This document shows, piece by piece, positions 40,377 to 51,400 of a stretch of 64,000 bases of DNA. The notes under the pieces were generated by a model. That model saw only the letters and a program-made list of their open reading frames with translations, ran no database searches and had not been told where the DNA came from. Within the stretch, counting starts at the first letter, position 1. Each line of letters opens with the position of its first letter. Origin of the DNA: Mayamaea pseudoterrestris (Eukaryota > Bacillariophyta > Bacillariophyceae > Sellaphorales > Sellaphoraceae); the NCBI GenBank assembly GCA_027923505.1, contig BROI01000004.1, forward strand, positions 434,001 through 498,000. Direction: 5' to 3'. A program made the translations under genes and the position numbers.

Positions 40377-41093
40377 TCACTTGCTCGGTGACCGCAACGA
40401 GCCACTGCGCCACGCCGTGCGTGGACGCTGCTCCATGGGTAATGCCTCGAGTATCCGCAGAATCGTTTCATGGTCCTGCGTTGCCATCTGCCGCATGCTG
40501 GTGTTTTGACGCATGCAAACGTCCATCGGTGTTTCCCGGACGGCATCCTCCAAGCCAACTGCAGCTGGACATGCATGGACCATGTTCTGCACCAACTCTG
40601 GACTCGCTTGGCCACGCATGAGCAACAAATGCAGCGGCGTTCGTCCCTCCACATCCTGCGTTGCCACAACAGACGCATTCGACGCGAGCAGCAAGCTTAT
40701 GGTCGCGTCGTCGTCAGCTCCATCATGATACAAGCAGGCCAAATGCAGCGGCGTGCGACCAAACGAGTCGCAAATGCTAGTCACCTTGCCGTGCGTTTCC
40801 ACCAAGGCCGCCACGGCCTGAAACTTGAGCTTGACCAGTTTCCTTCGTGCACTCTCGTCCAAACAACTCATTTCGCGTAGCTCCGTGCGCAGAATGCGAT
40901 GTAGCGCCGTGTCGTTGGGAGCATACTTGTGCACAAACGAAGCCTCCTTGGGGTGTGAATGGCATCGACTTGGAATCTTTTCCCAGTCGCCCAACAGCGC
41001 CATGCGATAGAGGGCGGGCTCGCGAAAGGTGGAGTATAGCTTGTACGCCATTTGCTCGCGGTAGCAGCACTGGAGGGGATCGATGGGTGACAT
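40377..41093 (-). CDS. ankyrin-repeat protein
   Basis: A single exon of 238 aa from the ATG at 41093. Ankyrin units are visible as FGRTPLHLACLYHDGADDDA (~111-130), EGRTPLHLLLMRGQASPELV (~148-167) and a weaker RETPMDVCMRQNTSMRQM (~187-204), each with the TPLH/TPMD turn. An N-terminal unit includes NDTALHRILRTEL. The N-terminal ~50 residues hold a conserved-looking ALYRMALLGDWEKIPSRC segment, a layout common among ankyrin proteins of diatoms. Such proteins bind partners through the repeat surface; the partner here cannot be inferred. No membrane span or catalytic domain. Confidence 0.85.
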   Translation of the reverse strand: MSPIDPLQCCYREQMAYKLYSTFREPALYRMALLGDWEKIPSRCHSHPKEASFVHKYAPNDTALHRILRTELREMSCLDESARRKLVKLKFQAVAALVETHGKVTSICDSFGRTPLHLACLYHDGADDDATISLLLASNASVVATQDVEGRTPLHLLLMRGQASPELVQNMVHACPAAVGLEDAVRETPMDVCMRQNTSMRQMATQDHETILRILEALPMEQRPRTAWRSGSLRSPSK

Positions 41094-41604
41094 TCTGTAC
41101 TGTAATGTAATTTGTAGAGTAGTGCAGAATGTGTTGAAAGAGGAATCGACAATGATGCCGCTTGTTGCGAAGGGGAAGTGGGATGGGAAGGCGTTGGAAT
41201 AGTTTTAAGTTGAGGTGGATTGTTGCTTTTGTTGTGGATTTTCCGCAGCAATTTTCGTTACTTGTGAGATGAGGCACACCACCACTTGCTTGACCTTGCG
41301 AAACGTATCATGGTGGATGATCGTGGAACGCGAATGGAACGAATGCGTGTCCACGTCGGGCGACGTCATCATTGCTCGCATCGCACCGGTTCACGATTGC
41401 CGCGGGGATCCTTTCGTTGGAGCACAACCTGCGGGCGTTGCGGTTGCATGTCCCGTGGGAACAATCACGCATCACGATGAGAGTCTTTCACATTCAATGA
41501 ATGCAACTCAAGAACACTCCAAGATGTTGTTTCTTCCACCTCGCGCACACAAGTTGCAACAACGGACGAGAAGGAAACTGTAACGCGGCGCATATCGCGT
41601 GACC
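41094..41604. promoter_or_regulatory. 511-bp divergent upstream region (ankyrin protein / DUF6824 protein)
   Basis: Between start codons at 41093 (minus) and 41605 (plus). An open frame at 41215-41583 has no domain, signal or splice partner, so I do not call it. No tRNA-like fold seen. Confidence 0.45.
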
Positions 41605-42432
41605 ATGTCGACCACTCTCCAGACTGAGCATCCGATGGTGCAGCAAGCTGCCTCGGTGGCGTCGATTGTACAAGTATCCGAGTATGACGTGGTACTTGGT
41701 AGAGGTAGGTGATGTAAGAAGATAAGTGACGACGAACAGTGTGACACTCTACTCAATAACTAAGTCGTCTCAACAGCTTCTGGTACGCAAGGTCACCAAG
41801 GAAACTTTCGTTACCGCGCCATTTGCCACACAGCTGCGACATGGTACCATGCCGCTCGTGGAAATCCAGCCCTGAAGCGAGCCATTGTCGTCAAGGTGAT
41901 CAAGGATGTTGAGCCTGGACGATTTTTAAAGCGCTTGAACAATGGACTTTTTGTACAAGTGGAAGGAAAGGAGAGGTACACCAAGGTTCAGACGGATCTG
42001 CGGACTGGTCGGATTGGTCGCATGATGAACAAGACTTTGGAGATTCCAAAAGCGCAGATTGATGCCGCTGTTGCTGCTCTGTCCGTCCCGGAGGCAACTT
42101 GCGAGCATTTGCAGTCGGTTGCTCGTCCGATGTATTCACCACGTCCAAGCAACGCCAGTGGCGTCATGCGCACCGTCTCTACGGGAGATGATTATCCCGC
42201 AACAAGCATTGCCGACAACCACCACTCTACCGTCTTGGCAAAGATGAAATTGGAGGCGGAATACTTGGAGCTGACAAAGGAGAAGGAGGTACTCGTTATG
42301 CAGAACAAGATTCTGGAGCTCAAGAAGGATCTGCAGGGACTCCGTGATTACAATCGAAAGTTAGAGTCTGGTGGTTCCGACCAAGATGAAAAAGGCGAAG
42401 GTGACTTGAAAGATACTGCGATTGAGCCGTAG
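41605..42432 (+). CDS. DUF6824-like domain protein with C-terminal coiled coil
   Basis: Two exons, 41605-41704 and 41777-42432, with a 72-nt intron whose removal creates the domain core: SEYDVVLGRG joined to ASGTQGHQGNFRYRAICHTA. 251 aa. The pattern DVVLGRG...H-GN-RYR...W/Y-A-R...KR-IV-V-...PGRFLKR...V...KV matches the domain that diatom annotations call DUF6824 (residues ~30-125), often found alone or with a coiled coil and suspected, though not proven, to bind DNA or act in regulation. The C-terminal ~60 residues form a heptad-rich helix (LEAEYLELTKEKEVLVMQNK) suited to dimerisation. The family name is from memory of diatom genomes and the role is inference. Confidence 0.8.
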
Positions 42433-42493
42433 CAAAGGTTGCTTATAACTTTAAAATTAACGATTCGTATTTATTCATGCATTTATCCATCTT

Positions 42494-43701
42494 TTAAGTT
42501 GCCGAAAGTGTTTCGCGATCATTAGGCTCCTGCAACAACTTTTCAAAATCAGTGCCACGCGGAATGATCGAGTAGTAGTTAAGTTTCGGATGCGACGTGT
42601 AATAGTGCGCCTTGATCTGTTCCATGCTGACCGTCTCCTTGACTCCAGGCATTTGGTAAATGTCACGACAGTAGTTTAGTATCGATGGCGTGCGACTCAC
42701 GAATCGAGTGTTCGTCTTGAAGTACACCGAGTATACTTCCTCCATTCGAAGCAATGTCACAAACAGACGAATGTCTGCTTCGGTGAAGCAATCGCCGGCA
42801 ATAAATCTTGACTTTTGCAAAATTTCATCAATGCGGTCAAACGACTCGGTCAACTCGGTAATGGCAACATCATAAGCTCCCTGCGTCTGCGCAAAGCCAC
42901 AGCGATAGACACCATTGTTAATCGTCGGATAAACCCAGCTGTTGATCTCGTCAATGGCGCTTCGAAGCTGCTCCGGATACAAATCCAACTCCTTGTACTT
43001 TGCGTAGTCGTTGAATTCAGAATTGAGCATGCGAATAATTTCCGACGACTCGTTGCTCACAATGGTCTTTTTCTGCTTGTCCCACAGCACCGGCACCGAA
43101 TACTTGCCGTCCTTGTCATCGGCAGCCTCGTAAATGTCGCGAATCGACTTCGCGCCGCCGAATGGATCCGGCTCATTGTCCGGAAACCAGGCCGGAATGG
43201 GACCGCCGTTGCCGGCGCTGTTTTTGAAAGGTTCCGCATCCTTTTGACCAAAGACCCATCCGGTATGCTCGTCTTGACCGGGACGAGTCTTTTGCCAGGT
43301 TGGATGAACGACCGTGACGCTAATGACATCCCCCAAACCCTTGACGGCGCGGGTGATCAAGGTGCGGTGCGCCCATGGGCAAGCGTACGCAACGTACAAG
43401 TGGTAGCGGTCCTTTTCAGCGGGGAATTCAGCGTCCTTGTCTGAAGTGATGAATAGAAAGAGCAAATATCGATGAGCATACAACGAAGACAAGATAAATG
43501 AGGAAAGCCGATCCAGCAAAGAAAAAAGTCATGCCAACTCTCAACCGACGAAATTTGTTGCACTCAAGCACACACAGAAACAGTTCAAAACGCACCATTT
43601 TTGACCCAATTTCTCCAGGAAGCATCGACGCGCTTGAAAGCTCCATCGGGAGCGCTTTCGTCGAGGGCAGTGCGGGCAGTCGATGTTTTGGCGGCAGTCA
43701 T
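42494..43701 (-). CDS. Xi-class glutathione transferase (glutathionyl-hydroquinone reductase type)
   Basis: Two exons, 43701-43596 and 43440-42494, with a 155-nt intron; 350 aa. Splicing joins SWRNWVKN to DKDAEFPAEKDRYHLYVAYA. The signature YACPWAHR (catalytic Cys56) and the HPTWQKTRPGQDEHTGWVF and VPVLWDKQKKTIVSNESSEI blocks match ECM4/YqjG-like enzymes. These use glutathione to remove glutathionyl groups from hydroquinones, with Cys as nucleophile. The C-terminal helical GST domain has ELTESFDRIDEILQKSRFIAGD and ADIRLFVTLLRMEEVYSVYF. There is no signal peptide; MTAAKTSTAR could be cytosolic or weakly mitochondrial. A related, much larger gene lies at 56016-58193. The gene is divergent from the PH/START protein. 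Confidence 0.94.
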
Positions 43702-44190
43702 GGCAATGGAGGTTGTTGAAAATGAAGATGCGGTTGATGATGTTGGACGAAGGATCAAGGTACGTACAAGTGAGCTCACTCTCATTTGTAGCGAGTGAAA
43801 CGAGTTGATTTGGATTCTCAGGATTATGAGAAGGGTGCCTGGCTTGGATTAGCTCGTCGTCTCGAAGGATGATGGTGGTTTCACATCCTCGTTTCGAAGG
43901 TTCCAAGTTCGAACGGTTTCGAAAATGGCGCGCCAAGACTACCGAGTACCGCTCCGAGTGAGATGACGTGGACAAGCGTATCGGTTTCGCCTCACTTGCT
44001 CGCCCGTCCCATCGGTGCATCTTCGAGCAGTTGTGTTGGTAACGTTCCATGCTGTACTCGCACCAACTGCATTGCACTCGAATCTAGAACTGAGACACGT
44101 TCACCTAGAGTAACCGACTAGCTGAGCAAGGGGCAGTCAGCCGTCTTGAGATTGTCCAGACTACATTGTAGCTGGAGTCATTTTCTAAAC
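43702..44190. promoter_or_regulatory. 489-bp divergent upstream region (GST / PH-START protein)
   Basis: Between start codons at 43701 (minus) and 44191 (plus). No additional gene recognised. Confidence 0.45.
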
Positions 44191-47100
44191 ATGGCCGAGT
44201 CGATCCACGAGACACAAGTCCCTTCTGCTGATACAGTCTTGGAAGGTACGCGCTATCGATTTTCAGTGCATTTTGGTGTCGCGTGGTTGTTTAGTTTCGT
44301 CTCTTTCAAATTGACAACTGAAGGCGACAATGTACGATGCTTGCATCGTTGTGCGACTTTTGAGTATCGCTCCTTCATTGTTCCTTTTGACTGTCTGATT
44401 GTCAGATTCACTTACATAACGCTTTGAATCTCCAATTTAGGTTACCTCTTCAAGCAAGGCTCTCGTTCTAGACAGTTCTGGCATGAGCGATACTTTACCT
44501 TTTCCGCGGATGGAACATTGAGGTACTACACGCACAATCCCAAGCAAGACTTTTACTCCATTTCAAATAGAACCAACTCTTCCAGTGAAAGAACACTGGA
44601 GCCAAAGGGTGTCATTGATATTCCGCAATTACCAGACTGCAATGTTTCGGATCTCTATGTTGCCAAGCATCAAAAGCAGCTCATGTATTGCATCAAACTC
44701 ACTTGGTCGGCAGACACGCAGACGGAATCGTCGGTTGGCTCCTATCTACACGACGACAACTTTTCGCAAGCATCCGACGTGAACCACGGTTCCGCACCTA
44801 ATTCACCAATGCAACGTAGTCTTTCAGATCGCAAAGTGGCTAGTCCGGAAGAGTTGAGGGCGCAGTTGCAAAAGCAATCATCATCGAGTTCGTTGACGCC
44901 AAAGGTTCTTCGCAAAAAGTTAAAGACACCATTTCAGCGACTCAAACATCGGTCAACGACATCAACAAAACACGTAGCCAATGGTAACATGAATCAAACA
45001 AACGGAGCAGTCGATCGCAACGATGGACGAGCTACGCCTAGTTACGGAATGCACCATCGGTGGACCAAGAGCGATGCCCAGCTCATGCGAAGAATTATGC
45101 TTAGTCCACTGGAGGAGGAGGATGAAACGCTCCACTCGGCGGCACGATCGGAAATTCCAGCAACGGTCGAGTGGCTAGAGGGAGGAGATGCTGAACACGA
45201 TGAAAATGACACGAATACAATCCTTTTGAAAGCCATGCATCCACCGCCAGAACACACGTTAAATACGAGTCCTCCATCCAGTCCCACACTTTCGCGCTTG
45301 CAGTTGCAGCGAAACGCCAGTGCTGCGTCCGCGGCAAAGGAGGAGCAAGAATATCTGCAACATCAGTATGAAACGAATCGAAAGGCAGCCCGACGCAGGA
45401 ACCGCAAGTTAATGGTGCAGAGTGGACAGTACGCGGCCGCCGCTGGTGCAGCCATCAGCTTGACCATTCTCACGGCTGGTGCTGGACTGATTGTTGGACT
45501 GGCATTGCTTGGAGCAACTGCCGTGGCGGGTGGAGGAGCGGCTGGGGTTGGAACGGCTTGGAAGAAGAAGGTGACTGGTGAAATTGTTGTGGCCGGTCCT
45601 GACTATGATATTATGTGCAGATGGAAGGCGTACTTGGATGCATCGCGAGAGTCGGCGGAAATTAAGCAGAGTCGATGGGGACAGCTCTTTGTGTCTGACG
45701 GACGCACGCCGGCGTTGTTGCCGCAAGTTTTAGAGGTGCCGTACTTTGGCAAGGTAAACAGCATGGAGGAACGTGTCGCTCGATTTGAGCAAGGCTCCTG
45801 CTGGCGGCCTGTTGAAGGAGGATGGTCTTCGCTTCTTGGTACCGGTGCAGGTCTGCGCATGTTTCGCGAGGAATGTGGAGCGCGATTTAATCCTGACAGT
45901 GCGTGGCAGTTGTCTAGCTTGTTTGCAACGAATGATCATCCAGCGTGTCCGCCATTAAAGGCTCATTTGGTGTTACATACTTCGCCGTTGGATGCTTTTC
46001 TCTGTCTCATGTCGTATAACCGGATGACGGAGGAGTCTTCGAGAAAATTAATGCCCAACTCGGAGCAAGTGTCGTCCTTTCAACTTGTCCACAGCATTGA
46101 TGAGCACAGTGACATTATACACGTGGTGTTTCGCCCAATGTATCTCTTTCCGTCGTGGACAATGCCGCGCGACTACTGCATGTTTCGATACTGGCGACTA
46201 GAGCAAGATGGAAGCTACATTATTTGCTATGAGTCCATGCAGCATCCTTCTTGTCCGCCAAGCCCTGGCTACGTTCGAGGCGAGATGCACAAAGTGGTGA
46301 CGATTGCACCGCAGAAGAAATCCTATCGCCGCAAGTTGGGCAACAATGCTCCAACAGAATGTTTTATGACCACGGTAGCGCAAGTTGACCCCAGGGGTTG
46401 GATTCCTTCGACTCCAATTCCATGTTTCTCGCATCAGACGTACGCTGAAGCATTTGGTGTTGCTACACTGTCTCAAATGGTGGACATTCGAGATGCGATC
46501 GATCAAGATCGTTTCTTGCCCATCAATGTTGACGATGCGGATCGTGCAACCCATGCCCAGTCCTATAAAGACCATGATATGCCACCAGCCATTATGCGAA
46601 ATCGTTCTTTGGATTCTAACAATGCGGATGAAACGATCATTGAAGAATGTGATTACGACTTTTCCTTTTGTCAGCATGAATCACTCGCTGGATGCATGGG
46701 CAGTCGAGGCGATTCATTCTTTATGAATCATCCGCCCTGCACTCCGATTGAAAAGTGGGCGGAACCTGATCCAAATTCGTTTCGTGTCCGCGGGCCCAAT
46801 TACTTGAAGGACCGCAACAAGATTAATGCAGGTCCCAGCATTGGTCGACTGATTTGCGCCGACGTTGTTACGGTTGACGAACCCATTTACACTGGAATGA
46901 GTGTTCATCCGACGGAACGCATTCAACTTGCCCTGCAGGAAGAGCGAAAGCTATCGCATTTGAACATACCAAACAGCAACAGCCCTATGCCACCCTTTGT
47001 CTTTGTCGTGAACATTGTTCTGCCTGGTCCACCGTTTTACCATGGCGTCTTTTACTACGCCATTGACGACATGAGTCAAATCGATGGCACCAACCGCACA

Positions 47101-47535
47101 CCATCGTCCAAGCTTTGCAATGAATTCTTCTTTGGCGAGAGTGACGACTTTCGCGATCAAACGTTCAAAATGATTCCGCAAATTGTAAACGGCAGCTTTT
47201 TAGTCAAGAAAGCCGTTGGAAGCACTCCAGCAATCATGGGCAAAAAGCTTCGCCAGCTCTACGTTCGTGACAAAAATCGTCGCTTCATGGAAGTCATTTT
47301 GGATTGTGGCAGCTCGCAAGTGGCAACCGGCGTCATTCGCCTGAGCTTGGGCTACGCTGCTTCGCTCGTGGTGGACATGGGCTTTTTGTTTGAAGCCAAC
47401 GACACGAGTACGCTGCCGGAGCGTTTGTTTGGCGCCGTTCGCATGAAGCACCCCGAGTTTAGTCCCAATCTGCGCCGAGTGGAACCCATCGTTAAAGGAG
47501 GTGCAACGTTGGCGAACGAAATTATATGTGATTAA
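44191..47535 (+). CDS. PH, START and DUF1336 (EDR2-like) lipid-binding protein
   Basis: Two exons, 44191-44245 and 44441-47535; intron 195 nt; 1049 aa. The splice rebuilds the start of a PH domain: TVLEG-YLFKQGSRSRQFWHERYFTF, ending near MYCIKLTW (~20-85). A long Ser/Gln-rich, low-complexity stretch follows. Around residues 348-385 is a Gly/Ala-rich hydrophobic segment (ISLTILTAGAGLIVGLALLG) that could insert into a membrane. A START-like region starts near HLVLHTSPLDAFLCLMSYNR (~515). The C-terminal DUF1336 domain includes FVVNIVLPGPPFYHGVFYYA and MKHPEFSPNLRRVEP. Plant EDR2 has the same PH-START-DUF1336 order and binds phosphoinositides and lipids at endomembranes. The role here is inferred from that. 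Confidence 0.9.
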
Positions 47536-47695
47536 TGTTTTGAATGTTGTTGTGACGAGTCCGCCTGCTGCGGATTGCATCTTGTTAGTTTGTTCCAGGG
47601 ATGTTAGGTATTGAAACATAGTTTGCTTACTTTTAAATTAAGCGAGCCGTACATATGAGCAACGATCGTCCAGCCACTCTCCTCCTAACTCAAAT

Positions 47696-48124
47696 TTAAT
47701 ATCGATACTTGGTCGAGTAATCCTTGGGCGCCACCACCAAACCACGTCCCTTCCTCGCTCCTCGATATACCGTCTCAATAATATCAATCAGCTCCTGCTT
47801 CTCCGCCAGCGCCCAGTTAATCTTGTTGTTATCGCCCGTGCCCAAATCCACCATAATATGCTTGTTTCGATAGAAGAACATTGTCGTACAATCATCATAT
47901 AATTCATACATGTTGATAAAGTCTGGAACTTCATCCAAATCTACCAAGTAGACGACGCAAAAGTTTTTCACCTTTTCCGCAATGTTGGCCAAGACTTCAT
48001 CCTGGATCATGCAGGTTGGATCATGGTCACGCCCAAAGCGAATGACAACGACGCGGTCCTCCTCGAGGACAATGGCCTGATCGACTTCCCAGCCGGAATG
48101 TAAATGCGGCAGCAAGTAGGCCAT
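47696..48124 (-). CDS. DIM1: U5 snRNP 15-kDa protein / DIM1 splicing factor
   Basis: A single exon of 142 aa, exactly the family length. The sequence is almost invariant across eukaryotes: MAYLLPHLHSGWEVDQAIV, VVIRFGRDHDPTCMIQDEVL, VYLVDLDEVPDFINMYELYD, TTMFFYRNKHIMVDLGTGDN and a final APKDYSTKYRY. It has a thioredoxin-like fold without the active-site CXXC and sits in the U4/U6.U5 tri-snRNP, where it is needed for pre-mRNA splicing. Fits with an intron-bearing genome. It is divergent from the DDHD phospholipase, with 317 bp between starts. Also known as TXNL4A or Dib1. Confidence 0.98.
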   Translation of the reverse strand: MAYLLPHLHSGWEVDQAIVLEEDRVVVIRFGRDHDPTCMIQDEVLANIAEKVKNFCVVYLVDLDEVPDFINMYELYDDCTTMFFYRNKHIMVDLGTGDNNKINWALAEKQELIDIIETVYRGARKGRGLVVAPKDYSTKYRY

Positions 48125-48441
48125 GATTTTGTGTAAGTGGTAGCCTGCTATTGATTAAAGAGGAACGATGTGCGAGAGGCCCTTTTCCATGGTGAATTTC
48201 ACGCGTCACGCAAACGCAAGACGAAGGCGATGTCAGTACCGATACGACTATAACGCAGTACCGCTACGACTACAAACGTAATCGGATCCGTTTCGAGGCT
48301 GTGCGCGTCGATCGCCGACCACATCACCATGGCGAATCTCTTCCATTACTGTCATTCAAATGTTATAAACTACTGACATCACGTGCAAATAGTAACTGAG
48401 AGACAGAGATTTACTTCAAAATAATTCAATTACCATCCGTC
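48125..48441. promoter_or_regulatory. 317-bp divergent upstream region (DIM1 / DDHD phospholipase)
   Basis: Between start codons at 48124 (minus) and 48442 (plus). A CGATACGACT-like motif is seen around 48237-48250 and again as CGCTACGACT near 48260-48270, but its role is unknown. No RNA gene recognised. Confidence 0.4.
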
Positions 48442-51400
48442 ATGGCGGAGACTCCACGGAGCAGCAACGTGAACGTCAGCCGCAATCTGCTGCCGGAGCG
48501 TGATCAACGGAGGCTCGCCCTTCCCATCGTTCCTCCGCACCGCAGCAATCCGCACGAGAGCGACTACGACGACGACTATGACAGCAATGACGATTTCTGC
48601 TATCCATCAAGTGACAGGAAATATATGAGTGCAAGCATGAGCGGTGGAAGCAAAAAGCACCGAAAACGTACTACTACTACACCATTGGATGGCGCCCATC
48701 GACCCCATCATCACCATCACCATCATTCAACTACAACAAACTCCACTACCAAGAGTACGATTGCTGTCCGCCGCCGCTTCCAGCGCGTCTCTCGCCAAGT
48801 CGGCCGCGTCACCAAAGAAAAGCTATGGAACTCGAACGAAATGAGCATCAAGGCCGCACTCACCGCCGTTGACCAGTGGGAGGCGTGCTACAATGCGTTG
48901 CGCCTGCTGCTGGTCACTTCAGTGCACTCGGCGCGCGGCATTTACGGCGCGGCCAAGGAGGGAGTGGGGACGCTGGAGCATGGGTTGTTAATGCCGGTGC
49001 GTGACTGGATCTTGCTGCCAGCCTTTATCGGCATGGAGCAAGCAGCGTCGGAAACGACATCGTTTCTGCAGTCTCAACAAGCGCGGCAGCTGGGACATGA
49101 AACCTTGGAGCTGGCGCGGAACGTTCCAGTCATTGGATCCAACTTGTTGGCGCCGACGTTGTGCTTTTCGGTTGGATTTCTGCAGCGGACGTGGGAGATT
49201 GCGCAGTATCCGATTCCATCCAAGGAGCAGGTGCGCGATACTGTGGATGACGCATTGACGGGCACCAAGTGGGCGCTCTCGAGGGCGGCAAGGGAAATTT
49301 TTCTCTACGTTAAACGGGCGGATGCAAATATTACGCGAACCATTTCGCACACGCAGTGGAAGTTGGTTGGATCAGGTCCGTATGCGTCGTTGGACGATAC
49401 TGCCAAGGCTGAAGTGATTGATCATTTATGCGAACGATACTTTAGTTTGACGGATCCAGTGGCGCGCTATGAACTTGCTGCTCATGTTCGCACGCAGAAT
49501 CGGCCGCTCTACCATGACTTGGTCTTGACTGGTTTGTTGAAGCAGCGCGGAAGTGATTTGACCAGTGACGACGAATGGTTGTCTAGTGCGCCTTGCTATC
49601 GACAACTTGAGGAGGCATTTTTGATCAGACAACAATCTACAAAACAATTGACGCAGCAATCGACGACGACAGATGGTGAACATCTAATGGTGGATGTATC
49701 GGCTCTTTGGTTTCGACTCCCCTTTGTCAATGGCAATCGACCGGCACGAGACGCACCGTGGATTGTGTTTAGTAGAAAGGAGCAAAAGGCATTGGAGCAT
49801 CGATACCTGGAGATTTTGCGTGAGGGTGAAGGCGTCTTGAGCGAGCCGCCAGTGGTGGAGGAGCGGTTGGACGATCCACTATTTAATGATCAGCAGCGAG
49901 CGACACCGCTTTGGCCAACGATTGCGCAGTGGTACGATGTCGACGACCCTGCCTCGGATGTCTTGGTTGATCAGAAACGCCACGCGGTATCCTACATGGC
50001 CTGCTGCCCCAAGTGTCGACTACCGCATGCTAAAGCGGTGCCTCCTTTGACGCAGAAGCGATATGGAGATGTCTGCGCATCGTGTATCGAGCATGATGAT
50101 TTAATCCCTTCTGTGTGTGGCTTGTTGATGCCTCCTCCGGTTGCAATGGTCATGCGTCCTACCTTTTGGCGGTTTCATGGACCAGGCGACGAAGTGCGCC
50201 GAGCAACGTGGTTCCTGGATACACCCCGGGTCGGCCTGCAGCCGTTTGACGACGAAGCGACATCGATCTTGGAGGATGCATACCTATTTCTGAAATGGAT
50301 GTCAAAGCGTCAAGCGTTTGAAACCGATACTATTGACGGAGTGTTGCTGACAGTCGAAGTGCCATGTCCAGATGGCGCGGAAAGACTTGTTCAATTCAGT
50401 TCACTAAGCCGAGCAACGGCTATCCAGAAAGGTCTGGGCGCGGCGGTTGCATTATTCAAGCGCCAAGTCTTTCGTGGTGCATGGATAGAGGAAAAGTCGG
50501 TTACAGAAAAACACCAGGAACGCGTCTCTACTGTCGAGGAGTCGTTGATCAATGCGATTGAGGAGCACGGAGCGTTGGGCGACACGTTGGTTCCAAACAT
50601 GTCAATTCGCCTTGCTCTCTCACCGGCGAAAGTGGATATGCACGAGGATCGCCTCGTTCTGTACGAGGATGAAGCAAACAGTCTTGCAGCAGATCCAGAA
50701 TTGCTCGAGGAAACAATGGGAAAGTATTTGAACGACCAGCGCGATGGAAAAATCGATCATCTCGTTTTGATTGTTCACGGCATCGGGGAGATGCTTCGTT
50801 CCATTGATGTATTTGGTCTTTCGCTGCCCAACCTGTCATCCATTGTAGACTGCTGTGCCTACTTACGAAAGAATCATCTTGAAGTGCAGGATGCTCATTT
50901 TACTGAAATGTATCCGTCGGCCGATGAAGGAACACGGTCAGCGACTGGTCGGGTTGAGTATCTACCAATTGAGTGGCACGAAGCTTTTTCTATTTTGTCG
51001 CAGCGATTGCGGCCGTCCGAGTCGAATGGCTTGCCACAACGGAAAGCGCCTCATGTCATGTTAAAGGATATCACTCCGCGCACCATACCAAATCTGCGCG
51101 ACTTTGCCAACGACACTCTCATGGATGTGCTCTACTTTATGAGTCCCGAGCACCACGACATCATTATCGACGTCGTAACGAATGAAATGAATGTCGTTGT
51201 AGATAAATTTCGGCGCCTTTCTGGGTTCAATGGGCGCATATCTGTTATTGGTCACAGTTTGGGATCAATCATTGCGTGGGACATGTTGGCGAATCAGATC
51301 CCAAGGGGCATGAGAGGCGTCGCATCTGATGAAAGCTTCGATACTGTATCTGGAACGTACAGTCCTGCTTTGAATATCGATCGCAGAGCTCCGTATGTGT

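Noticed and set aside
41215-41583. 122-codon plus-strand ORF between the ankyrin and DUF6824 genes
   Set aside because: No recognised domain or signal, not joined to the next gene by splice signals; lies in a divergent promoter region.
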